A stretch of 64,000 bases of DNA, from positions 1 to 64,000 of the forward strand of contig CAMYLA010000009.1 of the NCBI GenBank assembly GCA_947259095.1. The letters are read 5' to 3'. Below are positions 42,403 to 51,966 of this stretch, one piece after another. Source of the stretch: an uncultured Acidimicrobiaceae bacterium. GTDB lineage: Bacteria; Actinomycetota; Acidimicrobiia; Acidimicrobiales; SZUA-35. The notes beneath the pieces are model-generated. The model was not told the DNA's origin. It made no database searches and saw nothing but the letters and a program-made list of their open reading frames with translations. The translations under genes were made by a program, and so were the position numbers. Numbering within the stretch: the first letter of the stretch is position 1; each line of letters opens with the position of its first letter.

Positions 42403-44967
42403 ATGTCCGACACCGAGCACGACCTGGATCGGCGGCACTCCGGCCCGGGCCCGGATCTCGAGGAGGCGGCGGCGACCCGCCGTACCCTCACCGACCACCT
42501 CCCACCGGCCCCCGATCCCGATGCCCTGCTCGACGGGTTCGTCGACTTCGTGGCCCAGCAGGGCATCGAGCTCTACCCGGCCCAGGAGGAGGCCATCCTG
42601 GAGTTGCTCGAGGGCAACCACGTGATCCTCAACACCCCGACCGGATCGGGGAAGTCGCTGGTCGCGGCGGCGGCCCACTTCGCCGCCCTGGCGGCGGGCA
42701 AGCGCAGCGTCTACACCGCACCGATCAAGGCCCTGGTGTCGGAGAAGTTCTTCGCCCTCCGCCACGACTTCGGTGAGCACAACGTCGGCATGGTCACCGG
42801 CGACGCCAGCATCAACCCCGACGCTCCCATCATCTGCTGTACCGCCGAGATCCTGGCCAACCAGGCTCTGCGGGACGGCGCCGAAACCGAGGCCGACGTC
42901 GTCATCGTCGACGAATTCCACTACTACGCCGACCCCCAACGGGGCTGGGCCTGGCAGGTTCCGCTCCTGCAGCTGCACGATGCCCAGTTCCTGTTGATGT
43001 CGGCCACCCTTGGCAACACCGCCTTCTTCGAGGAAGACCTGACCCGGCGAACCGGTCGCAACACGTCGCTGGTCTCGTCGGACCAGCGACCGGTTCCCCT
43101 GGACTTCCAGTACCGGTCCACCACCCTCCACCAATCGATCTCCGAGCTGCTGGAATCGGAACGGTCCCCGATCTACCTGGTCCACTTCACCCAACGGGAA
43201 GCCACCGAGGCCGCCCAGAGCTACCTCTCGCTCGACCCCCTGAGCAAGACCGAGAAGGACCAGGTCCGCCAGGCCATCGGCGGGTTCCGTTTCGACTCGC
43301 CCATCGGCAAGGACCTGCGGCGCTACGTGATGGGCGGGGTCGGCGTACACCACGCCGGGCTGTTGCCGAAGTACCGGTTGCTGGTGGAGAAGCTGGCCCA
43401 GCAGGGGCTGCTCAAGATCATCTGCGGCACCGACACCCTGGGGGTCGGTGTCAACGTGCCGATCCGGTCGGTGCTGTTCACCCAGCTCTGCAAGTACGAC
43501 GGCAACGACAACCGGATCCTGTCCAACCGTGAGTTCCAGCAGATCGCGGGCCGGGCCGGACGCAAGGGTTTCGACGACATCGGTTACGTCTGGGTCCAGG
43601 CCCCACCCCACGTGGTCGAGAACCTTCGAGCGGAGGAGAAGGTGGCCGACGCCGACAAGGCGGGCAAAAAAAAGAAGAGACCGGTCAAGAAGAAACCGCC
43701 AGAGCGGGGCTACGCCCACTGGACCGAGGACACATTCAACAAGCTGGTCGGCGGCGCCCCCGAACCGCTGACATCGTCGTTCCGGGTCAACCACCAGATG
43801 GTGTTGACCATGCTGGATCGCCCCGGCGACGGCTGCGCCGCCCTGAAGCAGTTGCTGACCGACAACCACGAGACCCGGCGGCGGGGGCGAGGCCACATCA
43901 AGCGGACCATCGGCATCTACCGATCGCTGCTCGATGCGGACCTGCTGGAGCGACTTCCCGAACCGGACGGGGCGGGGCGCACGATCCGGGTCAACTTCGA
44001 CCTCCAGGACGAGTTCGCCCTGCACCAGCCGCTCTCGCTGTGGGCCATCGAAGCCATCGACCAGCTCGACCCCGAGGACGAGGGCTACGCCCTGGCGGTG
44101 CTGACGACGGTCGAGTCGGTGCTGGAGTCGCCCGGGGTGATCATCGCGGCCCAGATCAACCATGCCAAGTCGGAGTTGATGGCCGACATGAAGTCCAGGG
44201 GCATCGAGTACGAAGAGCGAATGGAGAAGCTGGCCGAGGTCGAGGCACCGAAGCCCGACAAGGAGCGGCTCTACGAGAGCTTTGATGCGTTCCGGGTGGT
44301 TCACCCCTGGGTCGGCAGCGACAACGTCCGCCCGAAATCGATCGCCAGGGACATGTTCGAGCAGGTCATGACGTTCAAGGAGTTCGTGAATCACTACGGC
44401 CTCAAACGATCCGAAGGGGTGGTGCTTCGCTACCTGTCCGACGCCTACAAAGCCCTCAGACAGAATGTGCCGGCCGATGCGGTGACCGAGGATCTCGAAG
44501 ATCTGACCGAGTGGTTGGGAGCGGTCGTCCGCCAGGTCGACTCCAGCCTGATCGACGAGTGGGACCGCCTGACCAACCCCGACATGGGGCCGGAAGTGGA
44601 GGTCGAGCACCCCCTGGTCGACGAGTACGACGTGACCACCAACCCGAGGGCGTTCCGGGTCATGGTCCGCAACGAGATGTTCCGCTGGGTCCAGTGCCTG
44701 GCCACGGAGCGCTACCACCTCCTGCCGCCCGGCGATCACGCCGAGGAGCTCGACCGCTACTGGGACGAGTTCGACGAGATCCTGACCGACGGCGACGCCC
44801 GCTACCGCGACCGCTTCAACTACGACCCGAAAACCGGTGTGGCGACACAGCTCCTCCATGACCCCGACGACATCGACGCCTGGCGCATCGAAGGGGTGGT
44901 CGATCTCCGGCGGTCGGCCGAAGAGGGAACCGCAGTCATCGACTGGCGGCGGGCTTACAGTCTGTAG
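42403..44967 (+). CDS. Ski2-like DEAD/DEAH-box helicase with DUF3516-type C-terminus
   Basis: This is an 854-residue superfamily 2 helicase. Q/Walker A region LYPAQEEAILELL then TPTGSGKS (78-85), box II VDEFHYY (near 168), SAT (near 193), and motifs IV-VI including GTDTLGVGVNVPIR and QQIAGRAGRKGFD. A lysine-rich linker near 420-430 leads to the C-terminal DUF3516-like region (about 430-854). The family occurs widely in actinobacteria; an RNA-remodelling role is assumed from Ski2 relatives but not proven. The ATG lies 3 nt after the cofE stop, implying coupling. The linker contains the slippery heptamer A AAA AAG in frame at 43668-43674. Confidence 0.88.
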   Translation: MSDTEHDLDRRHSGPGPDLEEAAATRRTLTDHLPPAPDPDALLDGFVDFVAQQGIELYPAQEEAILELLEGNHVILNTPTGSGKSLVAAAAHFAALAAGKRSVYTAPIKALVSEKFFALRHDFGEHNVGMVTGDASINPDAPIICCTAEILANQALRDGAETEADVVIVDEFHYYADPQRGWAWQVPLLQLHDAQFLLMSATLGNTAFFEEDLTRRTGRNTSLVSSDQRPVPLDFQYRSTTLHQSISELLESERSPIYLVHFTQREATEAAQSYLSLDPLSKTEKDQVRQAIGGFRFDSPIGKDLRRYVMGGVGVHHAGLLPKYRLLVEKLAQQGLLKIICGTDTLGVGVNVPIRSVLFTQLCKYDGNDNRILSNREFQQIAGRAGRKGFDDIGYVWVQAPPHVVENLRAEEKVADADKAGKKKKRPVKKKPPERGYAHWTEDTFNKLVGGAPEPLTSSFRVNHQMVLTMLDRPGDGCAALKQLLTDNHETRRRGRGHIKRTIGIYRSLLDADLLERLPEPDGAGRTIRVNFDLQDEFALHQPLSLWAIEAIDQLDPEDEGYALAVLTTVESVLESPGVIIAAQINHAKSELMADMKSRGIEYEERMEKLAEVEAPKPDKERLYESFDAFRVVHPWVGSDNVRPKSIARDMFEQVMTFKEFVNHYGLKRSEGVVLRYLSDAYKALRQNVPADAVTEDLEDLTEWLGAVVRQVDSSLIDEWDRLTNPDMGPEVEVEHPLVDEYDVTTNPRAFRVMVRNEMFRWVQCLATERYHLLPPGDHAEELDRYWDEFDEILTDGDARYRDRFNYDPKTGVATQLLHDPDDIDAWRIEGVVDLRRSAEEGTAVIDWRRAYSL

Positions 44968-45139
44968 TGGTCTGTCCCCGGCAGTCTCCAGCCACCGGCA
45001 GAGGCATCCGAATCGACCACAAACCGAGTTCACGAGTTGTTCGCCTGCGATGCGAAATGCGGCGCCATCCGGCCTGGTTTGATGTGACGATACGATCTTG
45101 GCCGCTCCGGTGGCCGCAACCTTCTGGAGACGAACGCAG

Positions 45140-45769
45140 ATGGAATTCCTACGGAACAACAAGCTCCTCGCCGCAGCGGGCGGCCTCATCGGCATCGCGG
45201 TGGTGGCCTGGCTGGCGTTCGGGTTCTTCGGTATCCAAGCGGCGTTCATCGACGAGACCGTCGACCAGGCCGATCCGTTCGCAGTCACGGCCCCCGGCGC
45301 CGGGGACACCGGCGACGGTGGCGAAGCCGATTCGAACCCGTCGGCCGAAGCGACGGACGACGCCACCGCAGCACCGGCCGACGACGAGAACGCGGCCGAC
45401 CGCAGCGGCGGCCCCGCCTCCGAAGCAACCACCCCGTTCGTCGAGACCAGCGGGAGTTTCATCGGCCTGGACCACCCGGCGGTTGGCGAGGCGACGATCA
45501 TCTCCGATGGCGAGCAGCGATTCCTGCGATTCGAGGACTTCGAGACCGACAACGGCCCGGATCTGTTCGTCTACCTCGTGGCCGATGCCACCGCACAGGG
45601 AGAGAGGGGCCTCTTCGATGACGACTTCGTCAACCTCGGTCGCCTGGCGGGCAACGTCGGCGACCAGAACTACGAGGTCGACGTCGACCTCGATCTCGAC
45701 CGTTACAACACCGTTGTGATCTGGTGCGACCGGTTCGACGCCGCTTTCGGGGCAGCAGACCTCGCCTGA
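45140..45769 (+). CDS. membrane-anchored DM13-domain protein
   Basis: The 209-residue protein has one N-terminal helix (about 8-29), then a Glu/Asp/Ala-rich linker (about 50-100). The C-terminal DM13 domain contains GSFIGLDHPAVGEATIISDG, RFLRFEDFETDNGPDLFVYL and TVVIWCDRFDAAFG. DM13 domains are thought to bind a redox cofactor or metal through a conserved Cys, here in WCDRF. The function is unproven. ATG 45140 is preceded by TGGAGACG about 10 nt upstream. TACGAT at 45091-45096 could be its -10 box, with a leader of about 37 nt. It is monocistronic in appearance. Confidence 0.82.
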   Translation: MEFLRNNKLLAAAGGLIGIAVVAWLAFGFFGIQAAFIDETVDQADPFAVTAPGAGDTGDGGEADSNPSAEATDDATAAPADDENAADRSGGPASEATTPFVETSGSFIGLDHPAVGEATIISDGEQRFLRFEDFETDNGPDLFVYLVADATAQGERGLFDDDFVNLGRLAGNVGDQNYEVDVDLDLDRYNTVVIWCDRFDAAFGAADLA

Positions 45770-45877
45770 GCGGCGCCTCCCCAGCAGCTCGCTCGACCGA
45801 CATGTATCAGCGGACCGCTTTCGCGATCCAAGAGGCAACGGGACTGGCCGTGACCAGCCCCCCGAAACGAGGCAAAG

Positions 45878-46735
45878 ATGGGCGAGCTCAGACTGGGTGA
45901 CACGGCCTTCGACCACGATGACCGGGGCCGAGGCCCCCTGGTGATACTGGTCCACGGCTCGGCCGGCGACCGGCGAAGCTGGCAGGGCCAGACCGCTCTG
46001 CTGGCCGGCGAGTTTCGGGTCGTCGACTACAGCCGCCGCCATCACGGGGCAAACAAGCCGATCGACGACGGCGCCGACTACGCAATGGAGGAACATGTCG
46101 AGGATCTGATCGGGATCATCGAATCGCTCGACGGAGGCCCGGCCCACCTGGTCGGCCATTCCTACGGCGGCTACGTCTCACTGATGGTGGCGCTGCGGCG
46201 ACCCGATCTGATCCGATCGTTGGTCTTGATCGAACCGCCGGTCGTGCCCCTCTATCTGAGCGATCCGCCGAACCCGACCGAGCTGGTGAAGCTGCTGGCG
46301 ACGAGACCGAGGACCGCAGCGGCGCTGATCCGGTTCGCCGCAACCGGCCTGATTCCTGCGACCAAGGCGGCCCGGGACGATCAGATGGAGAAGGCCATGA
46401 CGCGCTTCGGTCGGGCGGTGCTCGGCCCGGACGCCTTCGAGCGATTGTCCCCCGAGCGCTGGCAGCAAGCGCTGGACAACAACATCCGGGCCGAATACCT
46501 CGGCTCGGGATTCCCGGCCCTCGACCCCCGGTCACTCAAGGAGATGGACCGTCCGACACTGCTGGTGACCGGTGACCGCAGCCCCGGGGTGTGGACCCAC
46601 CTGACAGCCCGGCTCGACGAGCTACTACCGAAATCGACCCGGGCCACGATCGCCGACGCCTCCCACATGGTCCACGAGGACAACCCGCAGCGGTTCAACG
46701 ACCTGGTGATCGAGTTCCTCGGTCGGCAACGGTAG
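45878..46735 (+). CDS. alpha/beta-hydrolase fold protein
   Basis: The 285-residue hydrolase has the oxyanion HG in VILVHGSAGDRRSWQ and the nucleophile elbow GHSYGG (Ser95). The cap region is about 120-215, the acid lies in LLVTGDRSPG and the late His in DASHMVHEDNPQRFND. All triad positions appear present. The substrate is unknown; it resembles generic esterases, epoxide hydrolases or haloperoxidase-like enzymes. GAGG about 5 nt before ATG 45878 supports the start. It converges with the small nucleotidyltransferase gene; the two stop codons are about 18 bp apart. Confidence 0.88.
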   Translation: MGELRLGDTAFDHDDRGRGPLVILVHGSAGDRRSWQGQTALLAGEFRVVDYSRRHHGANKPIDDGADYAMEEHVEDLIGIIESLDGGPAHLVGHSYGGYVSLMVALRRPDLIRSLVLIEPPVVPLYLSDPPNPTELVKLLATRPRTAAALIRFAATGLIPATKAARDDQMEKAMTRFGRAVLGPDAFERLSPERWQQALDNNIRAEYLGSGFPALDPRSLKEMDRPTLLVTGDRSPGVWTHLTARLDELLPKSTRATIADASHMVHEDNPQRFNDLVIEFLGRQR

Positions 46736-46753
46736 GCATCCGGGACCGACCGG

Positions 46754-47230
46754 TCAGGAGCTCGTGCTCGGCAGCGGCGACGGCTCCGACTCGAATCCCA
46801 GTTCCATGTTGATCCTGGTGCTGGAATCGGCCTTGGTGTTGCCACCCATGTCGAACACCATCCTGATACCGAACTCCTCGCAGGCCTCGGCCTCAGGCAC
46901 CACCTCGCCCGATTTGCGGTCGCCGCCATTGGCGAAGATCAGCTCGTGGCCGGGGTGGGTCTTCGCCACCTGGCCGAGCGACTTGGAGACCGTGCGATCG
47001 GAGTCGATGGCGATGAGGGCCTCGTCGACGTCACGCAACGCCTGGACCAGCCGCAGTCGATCACGCTCGTCGATGATGACCTTCCCCTTCTTGGCCAGCT
47101 GCTGGGCGTTGTTGTTGACGATGACGACCAGCTTGTCGCCTCCGCCGGCCGCAGCCTCGATCATGTTCAGATGCCCGACGTGAAGGGGGCTGAAGTATCC
47201 GCTGACGATGACTACGACGGGTCGACTCAT
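46754..47230 (-). CDS. cytidylyltransferase-like nucleotidyltransferase
   Basis: The 158-residue protein has the HxGH signature in SGYFSPLHVGHLNMIEAA (His17, His20). A late SSTR motif (near 143) corresponds to the ISSTKI segment that binds nucleotide phosphates. The fold transfers a nucleotide to a phosphorylated sugar, alditol or amino alcohol (RfaE/TagD/ECT relatives). GERDRLRLVQALRDVDEAL-type sequence follows the canonical layout. AGAAGG with 4 nt spacing fixes ATG 47230. It is the last gene after the GT4 genes, so a role in activating a precursor for the envelope polymer is plausible but not shown. Confidence 0.85.
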   Translation of the reverse strand: MSRPVVVIVSGYFSPLHVGHLNMIEAAAGGGDKLVVIVNNNAQQLAKKGKVIIDERDRLRLVQALRDVDEALIAIDSDRTVSKSLGQVAKTHPGHELIFANGGDRKSGEVVPEAEACEEFGIRMVFDMGGNTKADSSTRINMELGFESEPSPLPSTSS

Positions 47231-47351
47231 TTTTCCTTCTGCGCCTGTTCGGCCTCGGTGCACTGGGCGGCTTCGGTGACAAGGATACGATTCCCGAGAA
47301 TCGTTCCCGCCTGGGTACAAAATACCAGTTCGCCCGTTGCCGCCCGCTGAT

Positions 47352-48632
47352 CTAAGACATCAACCTATCGAACAACGCCTCATAGGCCGCAGCCTGGGCT
47401 CGGGGTGTGAGCCACGCCTCGGCGAAGGCCCGGCCACGCTCCCCCATCGCCGCCAGCTGCCCTCGATCGGCCAGCAGCTGCTCGAGCGCCCGGCAGAACG
47501 ACCACTCGTCGTCGGGCGGGACCGCCCGGCCCAGATCGTGTTCCTTGATCACCGAGGACACCTCGCTGCCCTCGTCGATGCTGGCCAGCACCGGCCTGCC
47601 CGCAGCCAGGATGCCGTAGAGCTTGGAGGGGGTACTGCTCTTGGCGAGCCCACCCTTGAGGAGCACGAGATGGAGATCGGCGGCACCGAGGATCATCGGC
47701 ACCTCCTCCCGGCGGCCGAAGTCGACCACCCGCACATTCGACATCGGCTGCGCCCACCGTTGAACGTCGGCCCTCGCCGCACCCTCACCGTTGATCACGA
47801 ACACAACGTCGGGGTCGCCCGCCCACCGGATCGCTGCGGCCCGGATCAGCTCGAACGACTGGGACAGGCCAACATTGCCGGAGTACATCACCACCGTCTT
47901 GCCGATCAAGCCGTGCCGGCGCCGGTACTCGTTGTGGCGATCCAGCGGCCGGATCCGATCGAGGTCGACGAAGTTGTGGATCACGTGGACCTTGTCCGTC
48001 CCCGGTTGTTCCTTCCGGCCCCCGGCCGAACCGGATCTCCGGTCGACCAGGATCTTGGTCCGGACGTTTCTGGCCTGATCCTCCGACAGCACGGTGATGG
48101 CGTCGGCCCGACGGTAGATCGACGCTTCATGGCGCCGGGCCAGCTCCACCACCCGACGACCCCGCAACGCCCCGAGCTCGACCGCAATATCGGGGAAGAT
48201 GTCCTGGGTGTTGAACACCAGTGGTGCCCGGAGCCGCTTGGCCACCAGCCAGGCCGCGTCGCCGAGGAACACCGGTGGCGACATCGCCATGACCACGTCG
48301 TGATGACCGAGGGTCAGCGCAAGGCCCCCGGCGATCGAGGTCATCCCGCCGAAGCCCAGGGCCCGGGCCGGGATGTTGGTCTTGTTGGTGGGAAAGGGCC
48401 AGACCCGCACCACCTGGCCCCACTCGGTCCGCTCCCGCCGCCACGGCCGACCGGACCAGGCCGGGTCCACCTTGTGGCCTCGATACCAGGGCAACGACGT
48501 GACGACACTGATCCGGTGGTCGCGCTCGGCCAGCGCCTCCACCAGTTGGGTCATGACCTCGCCCGTCGCGGCGTGCAGGTCGGGACGGAAATGGGGGCAG
48601 AAGAGGAGAAGCTTCATGGAGTGAATGGACAT
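47352..48632 (-). CDS. GT4-family glycosyltransferase (WbuB-like)
   Basis: The 426-residue GT-B enzyme has an N-terminal acceptor domain with LLLFCPHFRPDLHAATGEV and SLPWYRGHKVDPAW. The C-terminal donor domain has VVMYSGNVGLSQSFE and STPSKLYGILAAGRPVLA, the EX7E-equivalent donor-binding region where SKLYEI/GI-type sequence is usual. The overall pattern matches WbuB/WcaI-type transferases. Two ATGs (48632 and 48617) are in frame and neither has a clear Shine-Dalgarno; I use the first. It starts 20 nt after the preceding GT4 stop. Confidence 0.88.
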   Translation of the reverse strand: MSIHSMKLLLFCPHFRPDLHAATGEVMTQLVEALAERDHRISVVTSLPWYRGHKVDPAWSGRPWRRERTEWGQVVRVWPFPTNKTNIPARALGFGGMTSIAGGLALTLGHHDVVMAMSPPVFLGDAAWLVAKRLRAPLVFNTQDIFPDIAVELGALRGRRVVELARRHEASIYRRADAITVLSEDQARNVRTKILVDRRSGSAGGRKEQPGTDKVHVIHNFVDLDRIRPLDRHNEYRRRHGLIGKTVVMYSGNVGLSQSFELIRAAAIRWAGDPDVVFVINGEGAARADVQRWAQPMSNVRVVDFGRREEVPMILGAADLHLVLLKGGLAKSSTPSKLYGILAAGRPVLASIDEGSEVSSVIKEHDLGRAVPPDDEWSFCRALEQLLADRGQLAAMGERGRAFAEAWLTPRAQAAAYEALFDRLMS

Positions 48633-48652
48633 CCGGCGACACCGACGGCGGG

Positions 48653-49798
48653 TCAGCTGTGGCGGGAGTCGACCACTTCAGAGTAGACGTCGGCCAGCTG
48701 CCGGGCGGCGATACCGGGGTCGAAGCTCCCGGCCCGGGCCAGACCCCGCTGCCGGAGCGAATCGGCGAGCGCCGGTTCGCCCAGGATCCTGGTGACGGCA
48801 TCGGCCAGGGCGGTGCTGTCGCCGACCGGGAACAGGAGGCCGGCATCGTCCACCACCTCGGGGAGGGCGCCACCGTCGGCGGCCACCACCGGACAGCCGG
48901 CACTCATGGCCTCCAGAGCCGGATTGCCGAATCCCTCGTATGCCGAGGGGAACACCAGCGCCACCGCAGACCGGTACAGGTCATCGAGCTCTGCGGCCGG
49001 CACCCGGCCGAGCGCCACGACCCGGCCGTCGACGCCGAGCAACGAGGCTTCGGCCAGCACCCGATCGAGCTCCGGCCCCTGGCGGCCGGTGAAGACCAGC
49101 TTGACGTCGTCGAGCTCGGGGCCGAGCCGGGCCAGGGCCTGGACCGCGTCGATATGGCGTTTGTGGCGGTAGGCGATGGCCGGGTACAGCAGGTATCGCC
49201 CGAACCGCTCGACCGGGGGCGGACGGTGGCCCGGCCCGGCTCGGGGGCAAGGCGTCGGCCGGTGGCCGTGGCGAACGACCCGGATCTTGTGTTCGGAGAT
49301 CCCCAGCAGGTCGCGGAGGCGATCGGCGGTGAACCGGCTCGGGCAGACCACCAGCCGGGCCGACCGGACCGCATGGGGGATGGCCCGTCCCAGCCAGGCT
49401 CGTTTCACCGGGCCGAAATTCTCCGGCATCTCCAGCGGCTGCAGGTCGTGGATGGTGACGATCGCCGGGGCCGAGCGCAGGAACGGCACGGTTCCTCCGG
49501 CATGGTGCACCAGCTGGTCGTTGCGGGTCACCGCAGCCAGCCAGGTCTGCTCCAACGCCACCCGACCGGCCTTGGAGCCGATGGCCGGAGCGGTCACCAT
49601 CGTGTGCCGGTCGGCCACCGTCGGATGGGCGGCGGCGAAGTCCGGCCGGACGTAGAGCCGCAACCGCAGCCGATCGGCGATGAGCGGCTGGACCGCCTCC
49701 AGCAGTCGGACCGTGTACTCCTCGGAACCGCCAACCACCCCCGGAACCAGCCATGTCAGGTTGACCCCGATGGTGGGGACGTCGGCCCCGGCGGTCAC
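48653..49798 (-). CDS. GT4-family glycosyltransferase
   Basis: This is a 381-residue GT-B glycosyltransferase. The N-terminal domain has GVNLTWLVPGVVGGSEEYTVRL (acceptor-side glycine loop). The C-terminal domain has RYLLYPAIAYRHKRH, VFTGRQGPE and FPSAYEGFGNPALEAMSAGCPVV, where E...GFG...ALEAM is the retaining GT4 EX7E donor motif. Its GTG start overlaps the stop of the next upstream GT4 gene by four bases. Donor and acceptor sugars cannot be deduced. Three successive GT4 genes indicate a repeat unit built by at least three linkages. Confidence 0.9.
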   Translation of the reverse strand: MTAGADVPTIGVNLTWLVPGVVGGSEEYTVRLLEAVQPLIADRLRLRLYVRPDFAAAHPTVADRHTMVTAPAIGSKAGRVALEQTWLAAVTRNDQLVHHAGGTVPFLRSAPAIVTIHDLQPLEMPENFGPVKRAWLGRAIPHAVRSARLVVCPSRFTADRLRDLLGISEHKIRVVRHGHRPTPCPRAGPGHRPPPVERFGRYLLYPAIAYRHKRHIDAVQALARLGPELDDVKLVFTGRQGPELDRVLAEASLLGVDGRVVALGRVPAAELDDLYRSAVALVFPSAYEGFGNPALEAMSAGCPVVAADGGALPEVVDDAGLLFPVGDSTALADAVTRILGEPALADSLRQRGLARAGSFDPGIAARQLADVYSEVVDSRHS

Positions 49799-50934
49799 AG
49801 CACCGCCCGGAAGGCGTCGGCGTAGGCTTTGGCCGTCGTCTCCCAGGACAGCTGACCGGCTCGATTCAGCCCGTCCTCTATCATCCGCCGTCTGGCCCCG
49901 GTGTCGTGGAGTGCGGTGTGCAGACCCTCGGCGATGTGGTCGGGATCCTCCGGGTCGATCAGCACCGCCGCCCCTCCTGCCACCTCGGCGGTCGCAGTGC
50001 CGGACGAGGTGACCACCGGCGTGCCATGGGCCATCGCCTCCAGGACCGGCAGGCCGAAGCCCTCGGCGAACGACGGGTAGAGCAGCGCCGTTGCGGTTCG
50101 GTACAGGGCGCTGAGCGTCAGGTCATCGACGAACTCGAGCCGATGGACCCTGGACCCCAACGAATCGAAGGCCAGCACCGCCTCGAGATACTCGCTCTTG
50201 GGAGCCACCACCACGATGTCGGCGTCGATTCGGCCCATGGCCTTCGCCGCCCCCTTGGGATTCTTCCTGGGGGCGAGCGGGCCGACCCAGAGGACGAACC
50301 GTTCCGGTAGCCCCATGTCCCGCCGCATCCGCTCGGCTTCGTCGGGACCGCACAGCGGCGGGGCAACACCCCAGGGAACCACCCGCACCCGTTCGGGGGA
50401 CACCCCCCGCCGCACGCAGTCGTCGGCCACCAGTTCGGTGGGGCAGACCAGCACGTCGGCCCGCTCCATCGCCCGTCGCCACATCAAGGGGAAGAATCGC
50501 CGGCCTCGGCGGCTCGAGAAATCGGGGTTGGCCAGGAAGTCCAGGTCGTGGACGGTGGCCACCACCGGCCTCGAGGTCGGCGGGACGATCAGGCTCGACG
50601 CCCACACCACGGTGTGGTCTTCGCAGTATCTGTCGATCGACGGCCGACCGGGACCGAGCCACCCCTCGTACAGCAACGGCCGGGGCAGTGGATGGAATCG
50701 GAGCGTTGAGCCGGCCGGCATCCTGGCCCATGGCGCCGGCCGCGTGACCCCGGTCCGCCCACCCCTCGCCGGGTGGACCGGATGGACCGGCGGTGAGTGT
50801 CTGGCCGCCAGGCCGGCGATGTCGAAGGCGTCGAGGCCGGCCAGGGCGGCGAGGGTGTTCTCGGTCGCGGTGGCGGTGCCACCGGGAGCCCGGTGCCAGA
50901 ACTGTTCGACGACGGCGAGAACCTGGGGTTTCAC
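49795..50934 (-). CDS. GT4-family glycosyltransferase
   Basis: This 379-residue GT-B enzyme is the first of the three GT4 genes on this strand. The N-terminal domain includes EQFWHRAPGGTATATENTL. The donor domain has FVLWVGPLAPRKNPKGAAKA and YPSFAEGFGLPVLEAMAHGTPVV, the EX7E motif. It resembles mannosyl- and rhamnosyl-transferases of actinobacterial exopolysaccharide loci. GTG 50934 lacks a clear Shine-Dalgarno. It follows the Uxs gene by 91 bp. Confidence 0.9.
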   Translation of the reverse strand: MKPQVLAVVEQFWHRAPGGTATATENTLAALAGLDAFDIAGLAARHSPPVHPVHPARGGRTGVTRPAPWARMPAGSTLRFHPLPRPLLYEGWLGPGRPSIDRYCEDHTVVWASSLIVPPTSRPVVATVHDLDFLANPDFSSRRGRRFFPLMWRRAMERADVLVCPTELVADDCVRRGVSPERVRVVPWGVAPPLCGPDEAERMRRDMGLPERFVLWVGPLAPRKNPKGAAKAMGRIDADIVVVAPKSEYLEAVLAFDSLGSRVHRLEFVDDLTLSALYRTATALLYPSFAEGFGLPVLEAMAHGTPVVTSSGTATAEVAGGAAVLIDPEDPDHIAEGLHTALHDTGARRRMIEDGLNRAGQLSWETTAKAYADAFRAVL

Positions 50935-51025
50935 GGCTTCGATTCTGGCACCGTTGCCGGGCCGACTCGCGCACGCTCACCGCACCGGCGCCGACCTCGA
51001 GGAGGCCCCACCGGCCGCGATCGGG

Positions 51026-51964
51026 TCAGATACCGAGGACGCCGGCGAAGTGTTCGGCGGTTGCGGTGACGCCGGTCCTCAGATCGACCGTCGGCTTCCA
51101 CGAGAGCTTGGTCGTGGCCTCGGTCAGGTCCGGCTTGCGGCGGGTCGGGTCGTCGACCGGCAGTGGCTCGAAGGTGATCTCGCTGCTGCTGTTCGTGACC
51201 CCGATGACCACTTCGGCCAGCTCCAGCATCGTGAATTCCTGATCGTTGCCGATGTTGATCGGGCCGGTGTGGTCCCCGTCCAACAGCGCCAGTTGGCCGG
51301 CGATCTGGTCGTCGACGTAACAGAAGCTCCGGGACTGCGAGCCGTCGCCGTAGACGGTGATCGGCAGGCCCTGCAGCGCCTGGGTTATGAAGTTCGACAC
51401 CACCCGACCGTCCTCGGGCCGCATCCGGGGCCCGTAGGTGTTGAAGATGCGTACCACCCGCACCTCGACACCGTGATGACGGTGATAGGCCATCGTCATC
51501 GCCTCGGCGAACCGCTTCGATTCGTCGTAGACGCCGCGAGGCCCGATGGGGTTGACGTTGCCCCAGTAGGTCTCCGGTTGGGGGTGGACGAGGGGGTCAC
51601 CGTAGACCTCGCTGGTCGAGGCCAGGAAGAACCTGGCGTCGTTGTCCTTGGCCAGACCGAGGGCATTGTGGGTTCCGAGGCCGCCGACCTTCAGGATCTG
51701 GATCGGGATCCTGGCGAAGTCGACCGGCGAGGCCGGGGACGCCAGGTGCATGACGACGTCGACCTCGCCTGGCACCCAGATGTGGTTCGACACATCGTGG
51801 CGGTTGAACGAGAACCGATCGTCACCGAAATGGTGCTCGATATTGCCGATCGAGCCGGTGACGAGGTTGTCGATACAGACCACCTCGTCGCCCCGCTCCA
51901 GGAGCCGATCGCAGAGATGGGAGCCAAGGAAACCGGCACCCCCGGTGACGACGACCCGGGCCAC
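51026..51964 (-). CDS. UDP-glucuronate decarboxylase (UDP-xylose synthase)-like SDR
   Basis: The 312-residue extended SDR has [41 protein letters not shown] (Tyr-x3-Lys) and [21 protein letters not shown]. The last stretch is characteristic of UXS enzymes, which oxidise and decarboxylate UDP-glucuronate to UDP-xylose. GTG 51964 begins two bases after the ugd stop, so the two steps are translationally linked and the substrate is made next door. An upstream extension of the frame is only a shadow of ugd. A bacterial-type NDP-sugar epimerase is a less likely alternative. Confidence 0.9.
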   Translation of the reverse strand: MARVVVTGGAGFLGSHLCDRLLERGDEVVCIDNLVTGSIGNIEHHFGDDRFSFNRHDVSNHIWVPGEVDVVMHLASPASPVDFARIPIQILKVGGLGTHNALGLAKDNDARFFLASTSEVYGDPLVHPQPETYWGNVNPIGPRGVYDESKRFAEAMTMAYHRHHGVEVRVVRIFNTYGPRMRPEDGRVVSNFITQALQGLPITVYGDGSQSRSFCYVDDQIAGQLALLDGDHTGPINIGNDQEFTMLELAEVVIGVTNSSSEITFEPLPVDDPTRRKPDLTEATTKLSWKPTVDLRTGVTATAEHFAGVLGI

Positions 51965-51966
51965 CG

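Noticed and set aside
40744..45552. 1,602-codon open frame on the minus strand covering cofE, the helicase and the DM13 gene
   Set aside because: Only the leftmost 276 codons resemble a protein. The rest mirrors strong genes on the plus strand and is a GC-rich shadow frame.
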